NCBI RefSeq assembly: GCF_018687195.1
Contig: NZ_CP061321.1
Location: forward strand, 806,001 to 870,000
Source: Polynucleobacter sp. MWH-UH2A
GTDB taxonomy: Bacteria > Pseudomonadota > Gammaproteobacteria > Burkholderiales > Burkholderiaceae
Length of the DNA stretch: 64,000 bases
Direction of reading: 5' to 3'
The position numbers and the translations under genes were made by a program. Shown here in pieces: positions 36,680-45,449 of the stretch (position 1 is its first letter; the number at the start of each line of letters is the position of its first letter). Below the pieces are notes generated by a model that worked only from the letters and a program-made list of their open reading frames with translations, did not search any database and was not told where the DNA came from.

Positions 36680-37363
36680 TTAATTCTTGAGGTTAAATTT
36701 AATTAAAAGATTCGTTGAAATTCGTTGGGGTGAGCCATTGACTAAAAAAGGTTTAAATCGATAACGCCGACCAATATCAGTAGCTGCGCGATCCAGTCTG
36801 GGGAAGGTGCTCGATTGCAAGATTGCAACATCTTCAACATCACCCGTCTCGGAAATAATTAAACGCACTACTACCGTTCCTTGTTCTCCTGATCTTTTAG
36901 AGAACGAAGGGTAATACGCATCAGCATCAGGCTGGAATACGACAACCAGTTTACCAATGTCCGTTTGAATCGGTGTACCACTGGCGCCACCAGCAGTTGC
37001 AGGTGCAATAGCGGCATTTTGCATCTGGCTTTGCGAGGATGATTCACTCTTTTGCGTAGGGGTATTTTGAGTTTGCGCTGGCGTTGGCTTTTGAGAAGAC
37101 TTTTCTTCTACCGTTTTCTTTTTTGGTTCTTCTTTGGGTTTTGGCGGCGGCGGTGCAGGAGGTTGCTGGCTTTTGCTTGAAGCTGTATCTGGACTAACTA
37201 GATTGGCCATGACGCGCTCATCATCAACGTGAGTCGGTTTGGATGTCCAGTGTAAAAATTCTAAAGCTGGTAAAGCATGTAGCAACAGCACAATACCAAT
37301 AATGATCCGTTCGGTTTTGGTGAATGGTAGATGATCATCAACCTTTTGCCAAAATGCGCTCAT
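36680..37363 (-). CDS. tonB: TonB energy transducer
   Basis: 227 residues. One membrane segment (about 20-40) is followed by a proline/lysine-rich linker (PPAPPPPKPKEEPKKK) that spans the periplasm. The C-terminal TonB domain (about 140-227) has YPSFSKRSGEQGTVVVRLII and RYRFKPFLVNG. It transmits energy to outer-membrane receptors for iron chelates, cobalamin or similar solutes. No such receptor is encoded in the window. Its start overlaps the murI stop by four bases. Confidence 0.92.
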   Translation of the reverse strand: MSAFWQKVDDHLPFTKTERIIIGIVLLLHALPALEFLHWTSKPTHVDDERVMANLVSPDTASSKSQQPPAPPPPKPKEEPKKKTVEEKSSQKPTPAQTQNTPTQKSESSSQSQMQNAAIAPATAGGASGTPIQTDIGKLVVVFQPDADAYYPSFSKRSGEQGTVVVRLIISETGDVEDVAILQSSTFPRLDRAATDIGRRYRFKPFLVNGSPQRISTNLLIKFNLKN

Positions 37364-38181
37364 GACACAGATCCCAATTGCGTAGTGCTAACGCGATGGT
37401 TCTTCAAATCGGTATGCATCAAATCTTGCGCCATCCTGAGGAGAGCGTGCTCATCCTTGCTGCTAACAAAATGTACCGAACCAAATTGAGGGAGGTCGGC
37501 AGAGATGGATGGCTGGTGGGGCGCAAGCGACTCTAGTTGGCGCTTGAGTTGTTTAACCACCGCCTCACTTGTATCAATCAGGGTGATCTTGTCACCGAGC
37601 AGTTTGCGAATCGCTTTTCTTAAAAATGGATAGTGGGTGCAACCTAAGACAATCGTGTCGGAGCCTGCTATTTGGATCGGTTCTAAATGCTTAGCAAGTA
37701 ACTCTAAAGTTTCCCCATCGTTCGCTTTGCCTGCTTCAATCAAGGGAACTAAACCTGCACCAGCCTGTTTAATAAATTGACAATCAACGGGTAGCGTAGA
37801 CAGTAGGGCATTGAACTTGTCGCTCTTCAAAGTAGCTTCAGTTGCCAAGACGCCCACAATGCCATTGGCCGATTGCATGGCAGCAGGCTTAATACCTGGC
37901 TCAACACCCACTATCGGAATCGCAATAGCCGCACGAATATCTTTAATCGCCTGCGCAGTTGCAGTATTGCAAGCTACCACGATGGCGTCACACCCGGCCT
38001 GCGCAAGATATTTGCAAAGACTCAAACTGCGCTGCGCAATCCACTCTGGAGATCTTTCACCATACGGCGCGTTTGCAGAGTCGGCTAAGTAAATGTAGTC
38101 GTGCTGTGGAAGTTGGCGCAGTGCCTCATCCAAAATGGATAAGCCACCAACGCCAGAATCAAAGACGCCGATTAATGACAA
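37360..38181 (-). CDS. murI: Glutamate racemase
   Basis: 273 residues. MurI makes D-glutamate for peptidoglycan. The N-terminal FDSGVGGLSIL, the first catalytic cysteine in VVACNTATA and the second in VLGCTHYP are all present. The start codon is TTG at 38181-38179; an in-frame stop shortly upstream leaves no ATG choice. The use of TTG may keep expression low. It is joined to tonB by a four-base overlap, an unusual partner, and follows fumarase by 47 bases. Confidence 0.93.
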   Translation of the reverse strand: MSLIGVFDSGVGGLSILDEALRQLPQHDYIYLADSANAPYGERSPEWIAQRSLSLCKYLAQAGCDAIVVACNTATAQAIKDIRAAIAIPIVGVEPGIKPAAMQSANGIVGVLATEATLKSDKFNALLSTLPVDCQFIKQAGAGLVPLIEAGKANDGETLELLAKHLEPIQIAGSDTIVLGCTHYPFLRKAIRKLLGDKITLIDTSEAVVKQLKRQLESLAPHQPSISADLPQFGSVHFVSSKDEHALLRMAQDLMHTDLKNHRVSTTQLGSVS

Positions 38182-38228
38182 TTTAACGCCAATTCAGGGT
38201 CAATTCAAAACCAATAAAGCAGAATGAA

Positions 38229-39752
38229 TTAAGCAATCTTGACTGGAATACCGCCAATTTTCGCTTGCCATTCTTTTGGTCCGGTCTCATGCATGGAGAT
38301 GCCTTCTGAATTCACGGCAACAGTTACGGGCATGTCTTTGACTTCAAACTCGTAAATGGCTTCCATACCTAAATCAGCAAAGCCAACCACCTTAGAGGTC
38401 TGAATTGCTTTTGATACCAGATAAGCAGCGCCACCAACTGCCATGAGATAGGCAGATTTGTGTTTCTTAATAGCTTCGATTGCGACTGGACCACGTTCTG
38501 CTTTACCAATCATGGAAATCAAGCCTGTTTTGGCCAGCATCATTTCAGTGAACTTATCCATGCGGGTAGACGTAGTAGGACCTGCTGGGCCAACGACTTC
38601 ATCGCGCACTGGATCGACTGGACCAACATAATAGATAACGCGGTTTTTAAAGCTCACTGGCAATTCTTCGCCTTTAGCAAGCATGTCTTGAATGCGTTTA
38701 TGTGCTGCATCACGACCAGTCAAAATTTTGCCGTTCAGTAGCAATGTTTCGCCTGGTTTCCAGCTAGCCACTTCTTGCGCAGTCAATGTATCTAAATTCA
38801 CGCGCTTGGATTTTTGAACATCAGGTGTCCAAGTGACATCTGGCCAATCAGATAAAGAAGGCGCTTCGAGTTTGGCGGGGCCATCACCATGCAAATGGAA
38901 ATGAACGTGACGGGTTGCTGCGCAGTTCGGAATCATGGCAACTGGTAATGAAGCAGCGTGTGTTGGGTAATCCAAAATCTTAATATCCAAGACAGTAGCT
39001 AGACCACCTAAGCCTTGGGCACCAATACCCAGCTTGTTCACTTTGTCATAGATCTCGAGACGCAATTCTTCAACACGGTTCTTCGGACCGCGCTCAATCA
39101 ATTCTTGAATATCAACTGGACCCATTAAAGCTTCTTTAGCCATGAGCATCGCTTTTTCTGGTGTGCCGCCAATGCCAATACCCAGGATGCCAGGAGGACA
39201 CCAGCCAGCACCCATGGTTGGAACAGTCTTGACCACCCAATCCACAATCGAGTCAGATGGATTGAGCATTACCATCTTGGCTTTGTTTTCGGAGCCACCA
39301 CCTTTAGCGGCGCAAATCACTTCTACATCGTCACCCGGAACAATTTCATAGTGAACAACGGCGGGGGTGTTATCGCCGGAATTCTTACGTTTGCCTGCTG
39401 GGTCAGTTAATACGGAAGCACGCAAAGTGTTTTCTGGATTGAGGTAAGCGCGACGCACACCTTCGTTCACCATTTCAGTAACGCTCATCGTGGCATCTGC
39501 CCACTGCACATTCATGCCGATCTTCAGAAACACTACGGCAATACCAGTATCTTGGCAAAGTGGGCGATGACCTTCAGCGCACATGCGGCTATTAGTCAAA
39601 ATTTGGGCAATTGCATCCTTAGCAGCCTCACCTTTTTCGAGGGAATAGGCCTTACCCATGGCATCAATGAAGTCCTTAGGGTGGTAATAGGAGATGAACT
39701 GGAATGCGTCTGCAACGCTTTGAATGAGGTCGTTTTGTTTAATCTGAGTCAT
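38229..39752 (-). CDS. fumA: Class I (iron-sulfur) fumarate hydratase
   Basis: 507 residues, with alpha and beta parts fused as in FumA. Three cysteines suited to bind the [4Fe-4S] cluster are Cys66 (RPLCQDTG), Cys185 (GAGWCPPGILG) and Cys277 (IPNCAATRH). The C-terminal domain has GPAGPTTSTRMDKF. It interconverts fumarate and malate in the citric acid cycle and is oxygen-sensitive. It is read towards murI and is divergent from acs across 176 bases. Confidence 0.93.
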   Translation of the reverse strand: MTQIKQNDLIQSVADAFQFISYYHPKDFIDAMGKAYSLEKGEAAKDAIAQILTNSRMCAEGHRPLCQDTGIAVVFLKIGMNVQWADATMSVTEMVNEGVRRAYLNPENTLRASVLTDPAGKRKNSGDNTPAVVHYEIVPGDDVEVICAAKGGGSENKAKMVMLNPSDSIVDWVVKTVPTMGAGWCPPGILGIGIGGTPEKAMLMAKEALMGPVDIQELIERGPKNRVEELRLEIYDKVNKLGIGAQGLGGLATVLDIKILDYPTHAASLPVAMIPNCAATRHVHFHLHGDGPAKLEAPSLSDWPDVTWTPDVQKSKRVNLDTLTAQEVASWKPGETLLLNGKILTGRDAAHKRIQDMLAKGEELPVSFKNRVIYYVGPVDPVRDEVVGPAGPTTSTRMDKFTEMMLAKTGLISMIGKAERGPVAIEAIKKHKSAYLMAVGGAAYLVSKAIQTSKVVGFADLGMEAIYEFEVKDMPVTVAVNSEGISMHETGPKEWQAKIGGIPVKIA

Positions 39753-39928
39753 GGTTTTGGGGTTATTTCCACATTATTAGTAAGGTTTGCCCTATTTTAA
39801 GGGTTTGCCATAGAGCAAATCCCAAGTGTTTTCACTTATCTTCGTAATTCTTGAGGGGTCAGAACCCATCATTTTGCTGCATTTTGGCAAAAAAAGAACA
39901 TTGTTTATTTAATAGAGGGCAGTGAAGC
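39753..39928. other. Divergent regulatory region between fumarase and acs
   Basis: This non-coding gap holds a direct repeat GGTTTGCC (39784-39791 and 39802-39809, 18 bases apart), a small hairpin AAGTG/CACTT (39824-39837) and GGGTCAGAACCC (39856-39867). AGAGGG before the acs ATG is its ribosome-binding site. TTGGCA (39884-39889) with TTTAAT (39908-39913) could be a promoter for acs, but the start would then lie in the ribosome-binding site, so I hold it weak. The repeats may be regulator sites. Confidence 0.4.
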
Positions 39929-41902
39929 ATGGAACCATTAAAGCAAGAAAACCGCGTTTTTAACCCACCTGCAGACTTCGTTAAGAGCGCGGCCATTCCA
40001 GGTATGGATGCTTATAAAAAGCTTTGCGCTGAAGCTGAAAAAGATTATGACGGTTTCTGGGGTCGCCTCGCCAAAGAAAATATTTACTGGAAAAAGCCCT
40101 TTACTAAAGTTTTGGATGAATCCAAAGCGCCTTTCTATAAGTGGTTTGAAGACGGCACAACCAATGCATCTTATAACTGTTTAGACCGCCAAGTAGAAGC
40201 TGGTCTTGGTGATAAGACGGCTATTATTTTTGAAGCAGACGACGGTACCGTAACAAAAGTTAGTTACAAAGACATGCTTGAGCGTGTTTGCAAAATGGCA
40301 AACGCACTGCGCAAGATGGGCATCAAGTCTGGTGACACGGTCATTATTTACATGGCGATGACTATTGAAGGCATTGTGGCAATGCAAGCATGCGCTCGTA
40401 TTGGCGCGATTCACTCGGTAGTGTTTGGTGGATTCTCTGCACAAGCATTGCGTGACCGCATCATCGACGTAGGCGCAGTTGCGGTAATTACTGCTGATGG
40501 CCAATATCGCGGCGGCAAATCATTGCCACTCAAAGCGATCTGTGATGAAGCACTCTCTACTGGTGAATGCGGCAAGGTAAAGCATGTCATCGTGAGCAAG
40601 CGTACCGGTACCGCGATTGATATGAAAGCAGGCCGTGATGTTTGGATGCAAGACATTGTGGCCAATGAGGCAGCAACTTGCGAGCCAGAGTGGGTCAGCG
40701 CTGAGCATCCACTCTTTATTCTGTATACATCTGGTTCTACTGGTAAACCTAAGGGTGTGCAGCACTCTACAGGTGGATACCTCTTGTGGGCGATTCTCAC
40801 AATGAAGTGGACCTTTGATATCAAACCAAACGATGTGTTCTGGTGTACTGCCGACATTGGTTGGGTAACAGGTCACTCTTACATTACTTATGGCCCACTC
40901 GCTGTTGGCGCCACTGAGATTGTGTTTGAAGGCGTTCCAACTTATCCGAATGCGGGTCGTTTCTGGGACATGATTCAAAAACACAAAGCAACGATTTTCT
41001 ACACAGCACCAACTGCGATTCGTTCATTGATCAAAGCATCTAGCAACGATCAAGCAGTGCATCCAAAGAGCTATGACTTATCCTCTTTGCGTCTCTTGGG
41101 TTCAGTTGGCGAGCCAATTAATCCAGAAGCATGGATGTGGTACTACGAGAATGTGGGTGGCTCACGTTGCCCAATCGCTGATACCTTCTGGCAGACCGAA
41201 ACTGGTGGTCACATGATTTCTCCATTGCCAGGCGCAACCCCAATGATTCCAGGTTCATGCACATTGCCATTACCAGGTATTCAGGCGGCGATTGTGGATG
41301 AAGCCGGTCATGACGTGCCAAACGGTAGCGGTGGAATCTTGGTAGTCAAGCGTCCTTGGCCTTCTATGATTCGTACCATTTGGAATGACCCAGATCGTTT
41401 TGTGAAGTCTTACTTCCCAGAAGAGTTGGGTGGCAACCTCTATCTCGCAGGTGATGGCGCTATCCGTAACAAAGAGACTGGCTACTTCACCATTACGGGT
41501 CGTATCGATGACGTTCTGAACGTATCTGGTCACCGTATGGGCACGATGGAAATCGAATCTTGCTTAGTGGCAAACCCATTGGTTGCAGAAGCAGCGGTAG
41601 TAGGTCGTCCAGACGATCTCACTGGTGAAGCGATTTGCGTATTCGTGGTCCTCAAAGGTGGTCGTCCAACTGGCGAAGATGCGAAGAAGGTTGCTACTGA
41701 ACTGCGTAACTGGGTTGGTAAAGAGATTGGTCCGATTGCCAAGCCAAAAGATGTTCGCTTTGGTGATAACTTACCTAAAACCCGTTCAGGCAAGATCATG
41801 CGTCGCCTCTTGCGTGTGATTGCGAAGGGCGAGGAAGTCACTCAAGACACATCCACCTTGGAAAACCCAGCAATCTTGGAGCAGCTTAAAGAGTCTCTCT
41901 AA
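39929..41902 (+). CDS. acs: Acetyl-coenzyme A synthetase
   Basis: 657 residues, full length. The adenylate-forming family motifs are present: the phosphate loop [21 protein letters not shown], and the C-terminal [12 protein letters not shown], whose lysine is the known site of inhibition by acetylation. ACS_N lies at the N-terminus. It turns acetate, ATP and CoA into acetyl-CoA through acetyl-AMP, allowing growth on low acetate. It is divergent from fumarase. Confidence 0.97.
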   Translation: MEPLKQENRVFNPPADFVKSAAIPGMDAYKKLCAEAEKDYDGFWGRLAKENIYWKKPFTKVLDESKAPFYKWFEDGTTNASYNCLDRQVEAGLGDKTAIIFEADDGTVTKVSYKDMLERVCKMANALRKMGIKSGDTVIIYMAMTIEGIVAMQACARIGAIHSVVFGGFSAQALRDRIIDVGAVAVITADGQYRGGKSLPLKAICDEALSTGECGKVKHVIVSKRTGTAIDMKAGRDVWMQDIVANEAATCEPEWVSAEHPLFILYTSGSTGKPKGVQHSTGGYLLWAILTMKWTFDIKPNDVFWCTADIGWVTGHSYITYGPLAVGATEIVFEGVPTYPNAGRFWDMIQKHKATIFYTAPTAIRSLIKASSNDQAVHPKSYDLSSLRLLGSVGEPINPEAWMWYYENVGGSRCPIADTFWQTETGGHMISPLPGATPMIPGSCTLPLPGIQAAIVDEAGHDVPNGSGGILVVKRPWPSMIRTIWNDPDRFVKSYFPEELGGNLYLAGDGAIRNKETGYFTITGRIDDVLNVSGHRMGTMEIESCLVANPLVAEAAVVGRPDDLTGEAICVFVVLKGGRPTGEDAKKVATELRNWVGKEIGPIAKPKDVRFGDNLPKTRSGKIMRRLLRVIAKGEEVTQDTSTLENPAILEQLKESL

Positions 41903-41945
41903 GCCGTCTTTATTGGGAATTGGGGCAAAACCCTTTCGGCAATCG

Positions 41946-41951
41946 TATAAT
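41946..41951 (+). promoter_or_regulatory. -10 box for tRNA-Ser(GGA)
   Basis: A perfect TATAAT lies 11 bases before the first base of tRNA-Ser. TTGGGG (41920-41925) is the nearest -35-like sequence but sits 20 bases away. It gives the tRNA a promoter apart from acs. Confidence 0.4.
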
Positions 41952-41961
41952 CAACGGTTCC

Positions 41962-42052
41962 GGAAGGGTGGATGAGCGGTTTAAGTCACACGCCTGGAAA
42001 GCGTGCGTAGGTTAATAGCCTACCGCGGGTTCGAATCCCGCCCCTTCCGCCA
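41962..42052 (+). tRNA. tRNA-Ser (anticodon GGA)
   Basis: The acceptor GGAAGGG pairs with CCCTTCC. The anticodon stem CACGC/GCGTG encloses CTGGAAA with GGA. The long variable arm (TAGGTTAATAGCCTA) is typical of serine tRNAs, and the T arm is CGGGTTCGAATCCCG. Discriminator G and CCA are encoded (42049-42052). Confidence 0.97.
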
Positions 42053-42061
42053 AGTAATGCC

Positions 42062-42087
42062 AAACCACCTTCGGGTGGTTTTCTTTT
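42062..42087 (+). terminator. Intrinsic terminator after tRNA-Ser(GGA)
   Basis: AAACCACC (42062-42069) pairs with GGTGGTTT (42074-42081) around a stable TTCG loop, followed by TTCTTTT. It lies nine bases after the tRNA. Confidence 0.88.
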
Positions 42088-42166
42088 GCCCATAAAAATA
42101 CCCATCTGTAAGCATCTCAATTTCCGCTATGCTTAGCTATCCAATCCATTTTTGAAGAGATTTGAA

Positions 42167-43891
42167 ATGAAACGTTTAATGCAAAGGGCTTTACTCTCAT
42201 TTGGCCTCATCGCTAGCTTGCAAATAGCTAACGCAGCCACCAATCAAGCTGGACAGTCTGCCGACACTATTTTTTATGGCGGACCCATTCTGACGGTGAA
42301 TGCTAAAAACGAAGAAGTTCAAGCGCTTGCTGTCCAAGATGGCAAGATTGTTGCGGTTGGTAAGAAAGACGCTGTGGTAAAAAATTGGCAGGGCGCCAAT
42401 ACTAAGGTTGTCGATCTTCAAGGTAAAGCATTGATGCCGGGCTTTGTAGAGCCGCACATTCATATTGTGATGACGGCGATGACAGAGGTGCTCTGGCTCA
42501 ATTTATCGAACTTCACACCTCAGTACGATACCTTGGATTCACTTAGTCAAAAACTCAAAGCAAGATTAAAGACGCTACCAAAAGGTCAGTGGTTAGGCGC
42601 ATTTGGTGTTGATCCATCTCGTACGCAACCCTTCATGGCTGAGTTAACTGCAGATGTACTCGATAAGGTCTCGACAGAGGTGCCCATTGCCGTCATGAAT
42701 CAATCGGGCCACATTTTGTATGTGAACCATAAGGCTTTTGAGCTTGCTGGCATTACCGATAAAACGCCCAATCCTGGAGATGGCGGCATTTATATGAAGG
42801 ATGCTCAAGGTCGCTTAACTGGTGTGGTGGTTGAGCCATCGGCCATTCTGTCTGTTTTAAAACATGTACCTCCACCGAGTGAAGCAGAGTTGGCCGCAGC
42901 AATGCAAAAAACAGCCAAGATGATTGCCTCCAAGGGTGTGACCACTTCGGCAGAAATCACTTTGGGTTTGATGCTCGGTTTGGATAATGAAGTAAAACTA
43001 TTTAATGCTGTTGCGCATGGCAATGATTTCCCCATTCGGGTCAGAGCGTACTTGTATGGTCCGTTGTTAGCTAATGGCACCAATGGTCTCAAGCCAAACG
43101 ATGGTGATGATAAGTTGCGTTTCGTAGGTGTGAAGTTTGTTTCCGATGGCTCTACTCAGGGCATTACTGCAGCACTCAATGAGCCCTATATTTATCCTAA
43201 GGACACTAAGTTTCGCGGCAACTTAGATTACGCCGATGATCAAATTTACAAAATGACTAAGCCAGTGTTTGATCAAGGTTGGCAAATTGCGACCCATGCA
43301 AATGGTGATCGGACTATTGAGCAAACGCTCAATACTTACGCTAAGTTACTAGCCAACTCGCCTGATCCAAAGGCGCGTCGCTTGCGGATTGAGCATTTCA
43401 CAATCAATACTCCAGAGCAGGTTAAGCGCGCGGTGAAGTTAGGTGTAATTCCTGGCTTTACGATTGGACACGTGGATTATTGGGGTGAAGCATTTCACGA
43501 CAAGATTGTGGGTCCTAAGCGTGCAGACCGCATTGATCCATCTGGCTCATTCAAAAAAGAAGGCGGTCGCTTTGCTTACCATAGCGACTCTCCAGTATCG
43601 AATGTGGGCCCATTAAATTACATTTCCGAAGGTGCTGGACGTTTATGGCAAAAAGCGCCACGTAAAGTTTTGGGTCCTGATGAGCGCGTCACGGTTGATG
43701 ATGCGATTCGTGCGGTAACCATCAATGCGGCTTATGAAATGTTCTCTGACGACAAGGTAGGCAGTCTAGAGGTGGGTAAGCAGGCTGACTTGGTCGTGTT
43801 ATCAAGTAATCCTAAAAAGACTCCAGTGGATCAGATCCGCAATATCCAAGTTAAAGAAACTTGGATTGACGGTAAAAAGCAGTCTTGGTAA
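42167..43891 (+). CDS. Exported YtcJ-like amidohydrolase
   Basis: 574 residues from the ATG at 42167, chosen because GAAGAGA lies upstream and a signal peptide (ending ANAA, about 25) follows at once. A TTG five codons upstream is less likely. The metal-dependent hydrolase family 3 pattern is present: GKALMPGFVEPHIH, RIEHFTINTP and a C-terminal VGSLEVGKQADLVVL. Relatives act on amides, formamides or ring compounds, and a substrate cannot be named. A YciI gene follows by 27 bases. Confidence 0.87.
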   Translation: MKRLMQRALLSFGLIASLQIANAATNQAGQSADTIFYGGPILTVNAKNEEVQALAVQDGKIVAVGKKDAVVKNWQGANTKVVDLQGKALMPGFVEPHIHIVMTAMTEVLWLNLSNFTPQYDTLDSLSQKLKARLKTLPKGQWLGAFGVDPSRTQPFMAELTADVLDKVSTEVPIAVMNQSGHILYVNHKAFELAGITDKTPNPGDGGIYMKDAQGRLTGVVVEPSAILSVLKHVPPPSEAELAAAMQKTAKMIASKGVTTSAEITLGLMLGLDNEVKLFNAVAHGNDFPIRVRAYLYGPLLANGTNGLKPNDGDDKLRFVGVKFVSDGSTQGITAALNEPYIYPKDTKFRGNLDYADDQIYKMTKPVFDQGWQIATHANGDRTIEQTLNTYAKLLANSPDPKARRLRIEHFTINTPEQVKRAVKLGVIPGFTIGHVDYWGEAFHDKIVGPKRADRIDPSGSFKKEGGRFAYHSDSPVSNVGPLNYISEGAGRLWQKAPRKVLGPDERVTVDDAIRAVTINAAYEMFSDDKVGSLEVGKQADLVVLSSNPKKTPVDQIRNIQVKETWIDGKKQSW

Positions 43892-43918
43892 ATCGGCAAA
43901 CTACTTAAGGAAAAAGAC

Positions 43919-44224
43919 ATGATTTTTGCAATTTTATTAATGGATAGACCCGGTACTGCGGATTTACGTGTGAAGGTTCGGCCTGAGCACCGTGCTTATT
44001 TAGGTCAGCAAGCTGAGCGCATGGCATTTGCTGGACCACTTACTTCTGAAGATGGTCAAACGGTTACTGGAAGTCTCTTGGTGATGGATTTTCCAAGCAG
44101 GGCTGCAGTAGATGAGTGGCTCAGTAACGAGCCATTTACTAAAGCAGGTGTATATGAAAAGCCCGTTATTCATGTATTTAATAATATGTGGGCGCAAAAG
44201 GTAGGATTTCCGCCGGCAGCATAA
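43919..44224 (+). CDS. YciI-family protein
   Basis: 101 residues of the YciI/dimeric alpha-beta barrel type. The typical parts are the N-terminal strand, RPEHRAYL with the conserved His, FAGPLTSEDG, and PSRAAVDEWLSNEPFTKAGVY. These small enzymes use a His-Asp pair, and some remove chloride from muconolactone-type compounds. AAGGA lies upstream. Being next to an amidohydrolase, it could aid breakdown of an organic compound, which is inference. Confidence 0.87.
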   Translation: MIFAILLMDRPGTADLRVKVRPEHRAYLGQQAERMAFAGPLTSEDGQTVTGSLLVMDFPSRAAVDEWLSNEPFTKAGVYEKPVIHVFNNMWAQKVGFPPAA

Positions 44225-44251
44225 TTGAGCTCATGCGCGTATCAAAAAAAG

Positions 44252-44287
44252 AAGCCACCCTGGCGATACTTGGGTGGCTTTATTGTT
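44252..44287. terminator. Terminator between YciI and the opposing DUF1080 gene
   Basis: AAGCCACCC (44252-44260) pairs with GGGTGGCTT (44272-44280) across an 11-base loop, with a run of As before it and TATTGTT after it. It can serve the genes on both strands. Confidence 0.75.
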
Positions 44288-44303
44288 ATGTGCGTCACTA
44301 AAA

Positions 44304-44894
44304 CTAAATCGGTTTGATTTGTAGCTTTCTAAATTTCACAATTCCGCCTGCTGATTGAAGTGCAATTACGCCCTCTGCAAAACGGCTATCTTGTCCGTCT
44401 CCTACAGTTACAACGCCATTCATACTCACTTTGAAGTGTGAGCCATTGGCCACAATTTCCATCGTATTCCAGCGACCACCTGCTTTGTGAATTGGATTTA
44501 CTTTGGCAACATCCACAATCGCACCGGTTGCATAGGCTTGCTCGGGACGGGTATCCCAAATATTGACTTCATATCCGTTAGCAGCGGTAATTTTATTTGG
44601 GTCTTGGCAACGAATAAAGATGCCACTATTGGTATTGGACTCAGCCCAAAACTCGGCTTTGATAATGAAGTTTTTGTAAGACTTTGTACTGACTAAAAAT
44701 CCCATGGGTTTATTGCCTTCAATGATGCCGTTGCCAATGACCCAATTAGCATTACCCACGATATTCCAACCGCTTAGGCTAACGCCATCTATTAGGTCTA
44801 CGAAGCCATCCTGATTTTGAGCAATGGCGGGGTTGCAAATCGCCAGATGCAAACAGATAAAAAAGAAGGCGATTTTCTTGAGGGTCAATTTCAT
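44304..44894 (-). CDS. Exported DUF1080 (3-keto-disaccharide hydrolase-like) protein
   Basis: 196 residues. A signal peptide (about 1-25, ending AIAQ) is followed by one concanavalin-like DUF1080 domain: DLIDGVSLSGWNIVG, FIIKAEFWAESNTNSGIFIRC, GYEVNIWDTRP and GVIALQSAGGIVKFRKLQI. Domains of this family have been linked to hydrolysis of 3-keto-glycosides, though many members lack proof. It would act in the periplasm. It converges on YciI. Confidence 0.87.
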   Translation of the reverse strand: MKLTLKKIAFFFICLHLAICNPAIAQNQDGFVDLIDGVSLSGWNIVGNANWVIGNGIIEGNKPMGFLVSTKSYKNFIIKAEFWAESNTNSGIFIRCQDPNKITAANGYEVNIWDTRPEQAYATGAIVDVAKVNPIHKAGGRWNTMEIVANGSHFKVSMNGVVTVGDGQDSRFAEGVIALQSAGGIVKFRKLQIKPI

Positions 44895-44975
44895 GGGGTC
44901 TCCACTTTGTTATTCGTTTTAATGTGACCCATTGTTACTGATAAGAATTAAAGAAGACAAGTAGATGCTTTCCCT

Positions 44976-45002
44976 GAATTTGCTCAATTTGCTGAATTTG
45001 CC
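44976..45002. repeat. Three tandem 9-base repeats
   Basis: GAATTTGCT (44976-44984), CAATTTGCT (44985-44993) and GAATTTGCC (44994-45002) follow each other without a gap. They lie 34 bases before a small lipoprotein gene. They may be a slipped-strand tract or regulator sites. Confidence 0.6.
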
Positions 45003-45036
45003 TTGGATAGGCATCAAAATCCATTAGACTTGCGGT

Positions 45037-45261
45037 ATGAAATCAACAAATTTGCGCCTAGCCTTGGTTCCCCTTGCCTTTATGGCCATTGGCCTGACTG
45101 CTTGTGGCTCGATAGAGCAGGCGGCTCAGGACGATTGCACCTCGATTGGCTGGCAAATCGGTAGTAAAGGCTATCAGGACTGCTACAAAGCAAGGCTTTA
45201 TGAGCGCAAGTTAGATTACTCAATGCCTCCAGGCGATCAGCCATCCCCATCCTTACTATAA
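45037..45261 (+). CDS. Small lipoprotein of unknown function
   Basis: 74 residues with a lipoprotein signal and lipobox LTAC (Cys23). The mature part of about 52 residues has two more cysteines (DDCTSIGW and YQDCYKARLYER), which suggest a disulfide, and no known domain. The pattern is that of small outer-membrane lipoproteins often seen in Burkholderiales. Ribosome-binding sequence is weak. It stands alone between a divergent gene and the formate dehydrogenase genes. Confidence 0.68.
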   Translation: MKSTNLRLALVPLAFMAIGLTACGSIEQAAQDDCTSIGWQIGSKGYQDCYKARLYERKLDYSMPPGDQPSPSLL

Positions 45262-45390
45262 CTAGGGTTTACCCTTAAAATAGCCCTTTAAATCTCCCTT
45301 GAGCTCCGTCAAGGACTTAGGGCTAGAAATAACCCAAAATCTGCTGTTAATGAGCAAAAAACCCAGTTTTTGGGGATAAGCACTCGAGCG

Positions 45391-45449
45391 CGAAATACAG
45401 AAAACGAAGTACATAAAAACGAACTTTATAAAAACAGAGACTACAGAAT
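45391..45449 (+). repeat. Four degenerate tandem units of about 15 bases abutting a start codon
   Basis: The units are CGAAATACAGAAAA (45391-45404), CGAAGTACATAAAAA (45405-45419), CGAACTTTATAAAAA (45420-45434) and the poorer CAGAGACTACAGAAT (45435-45449). The last base touches the ATG of the formate dehydrogenase gene. No Shine-Dalgarno sequence is visible. The A-rich repeats could be standby sites for ribosomes or regulator sites. Confidence 0.5.

Noticed and set aside
39884..39913. TTGGCA / TTTAAT as a firm acs promoter
   Set aside because: The predicted transcription start would fall in the ribosome-binding site, so I list it only as a weak possibility.
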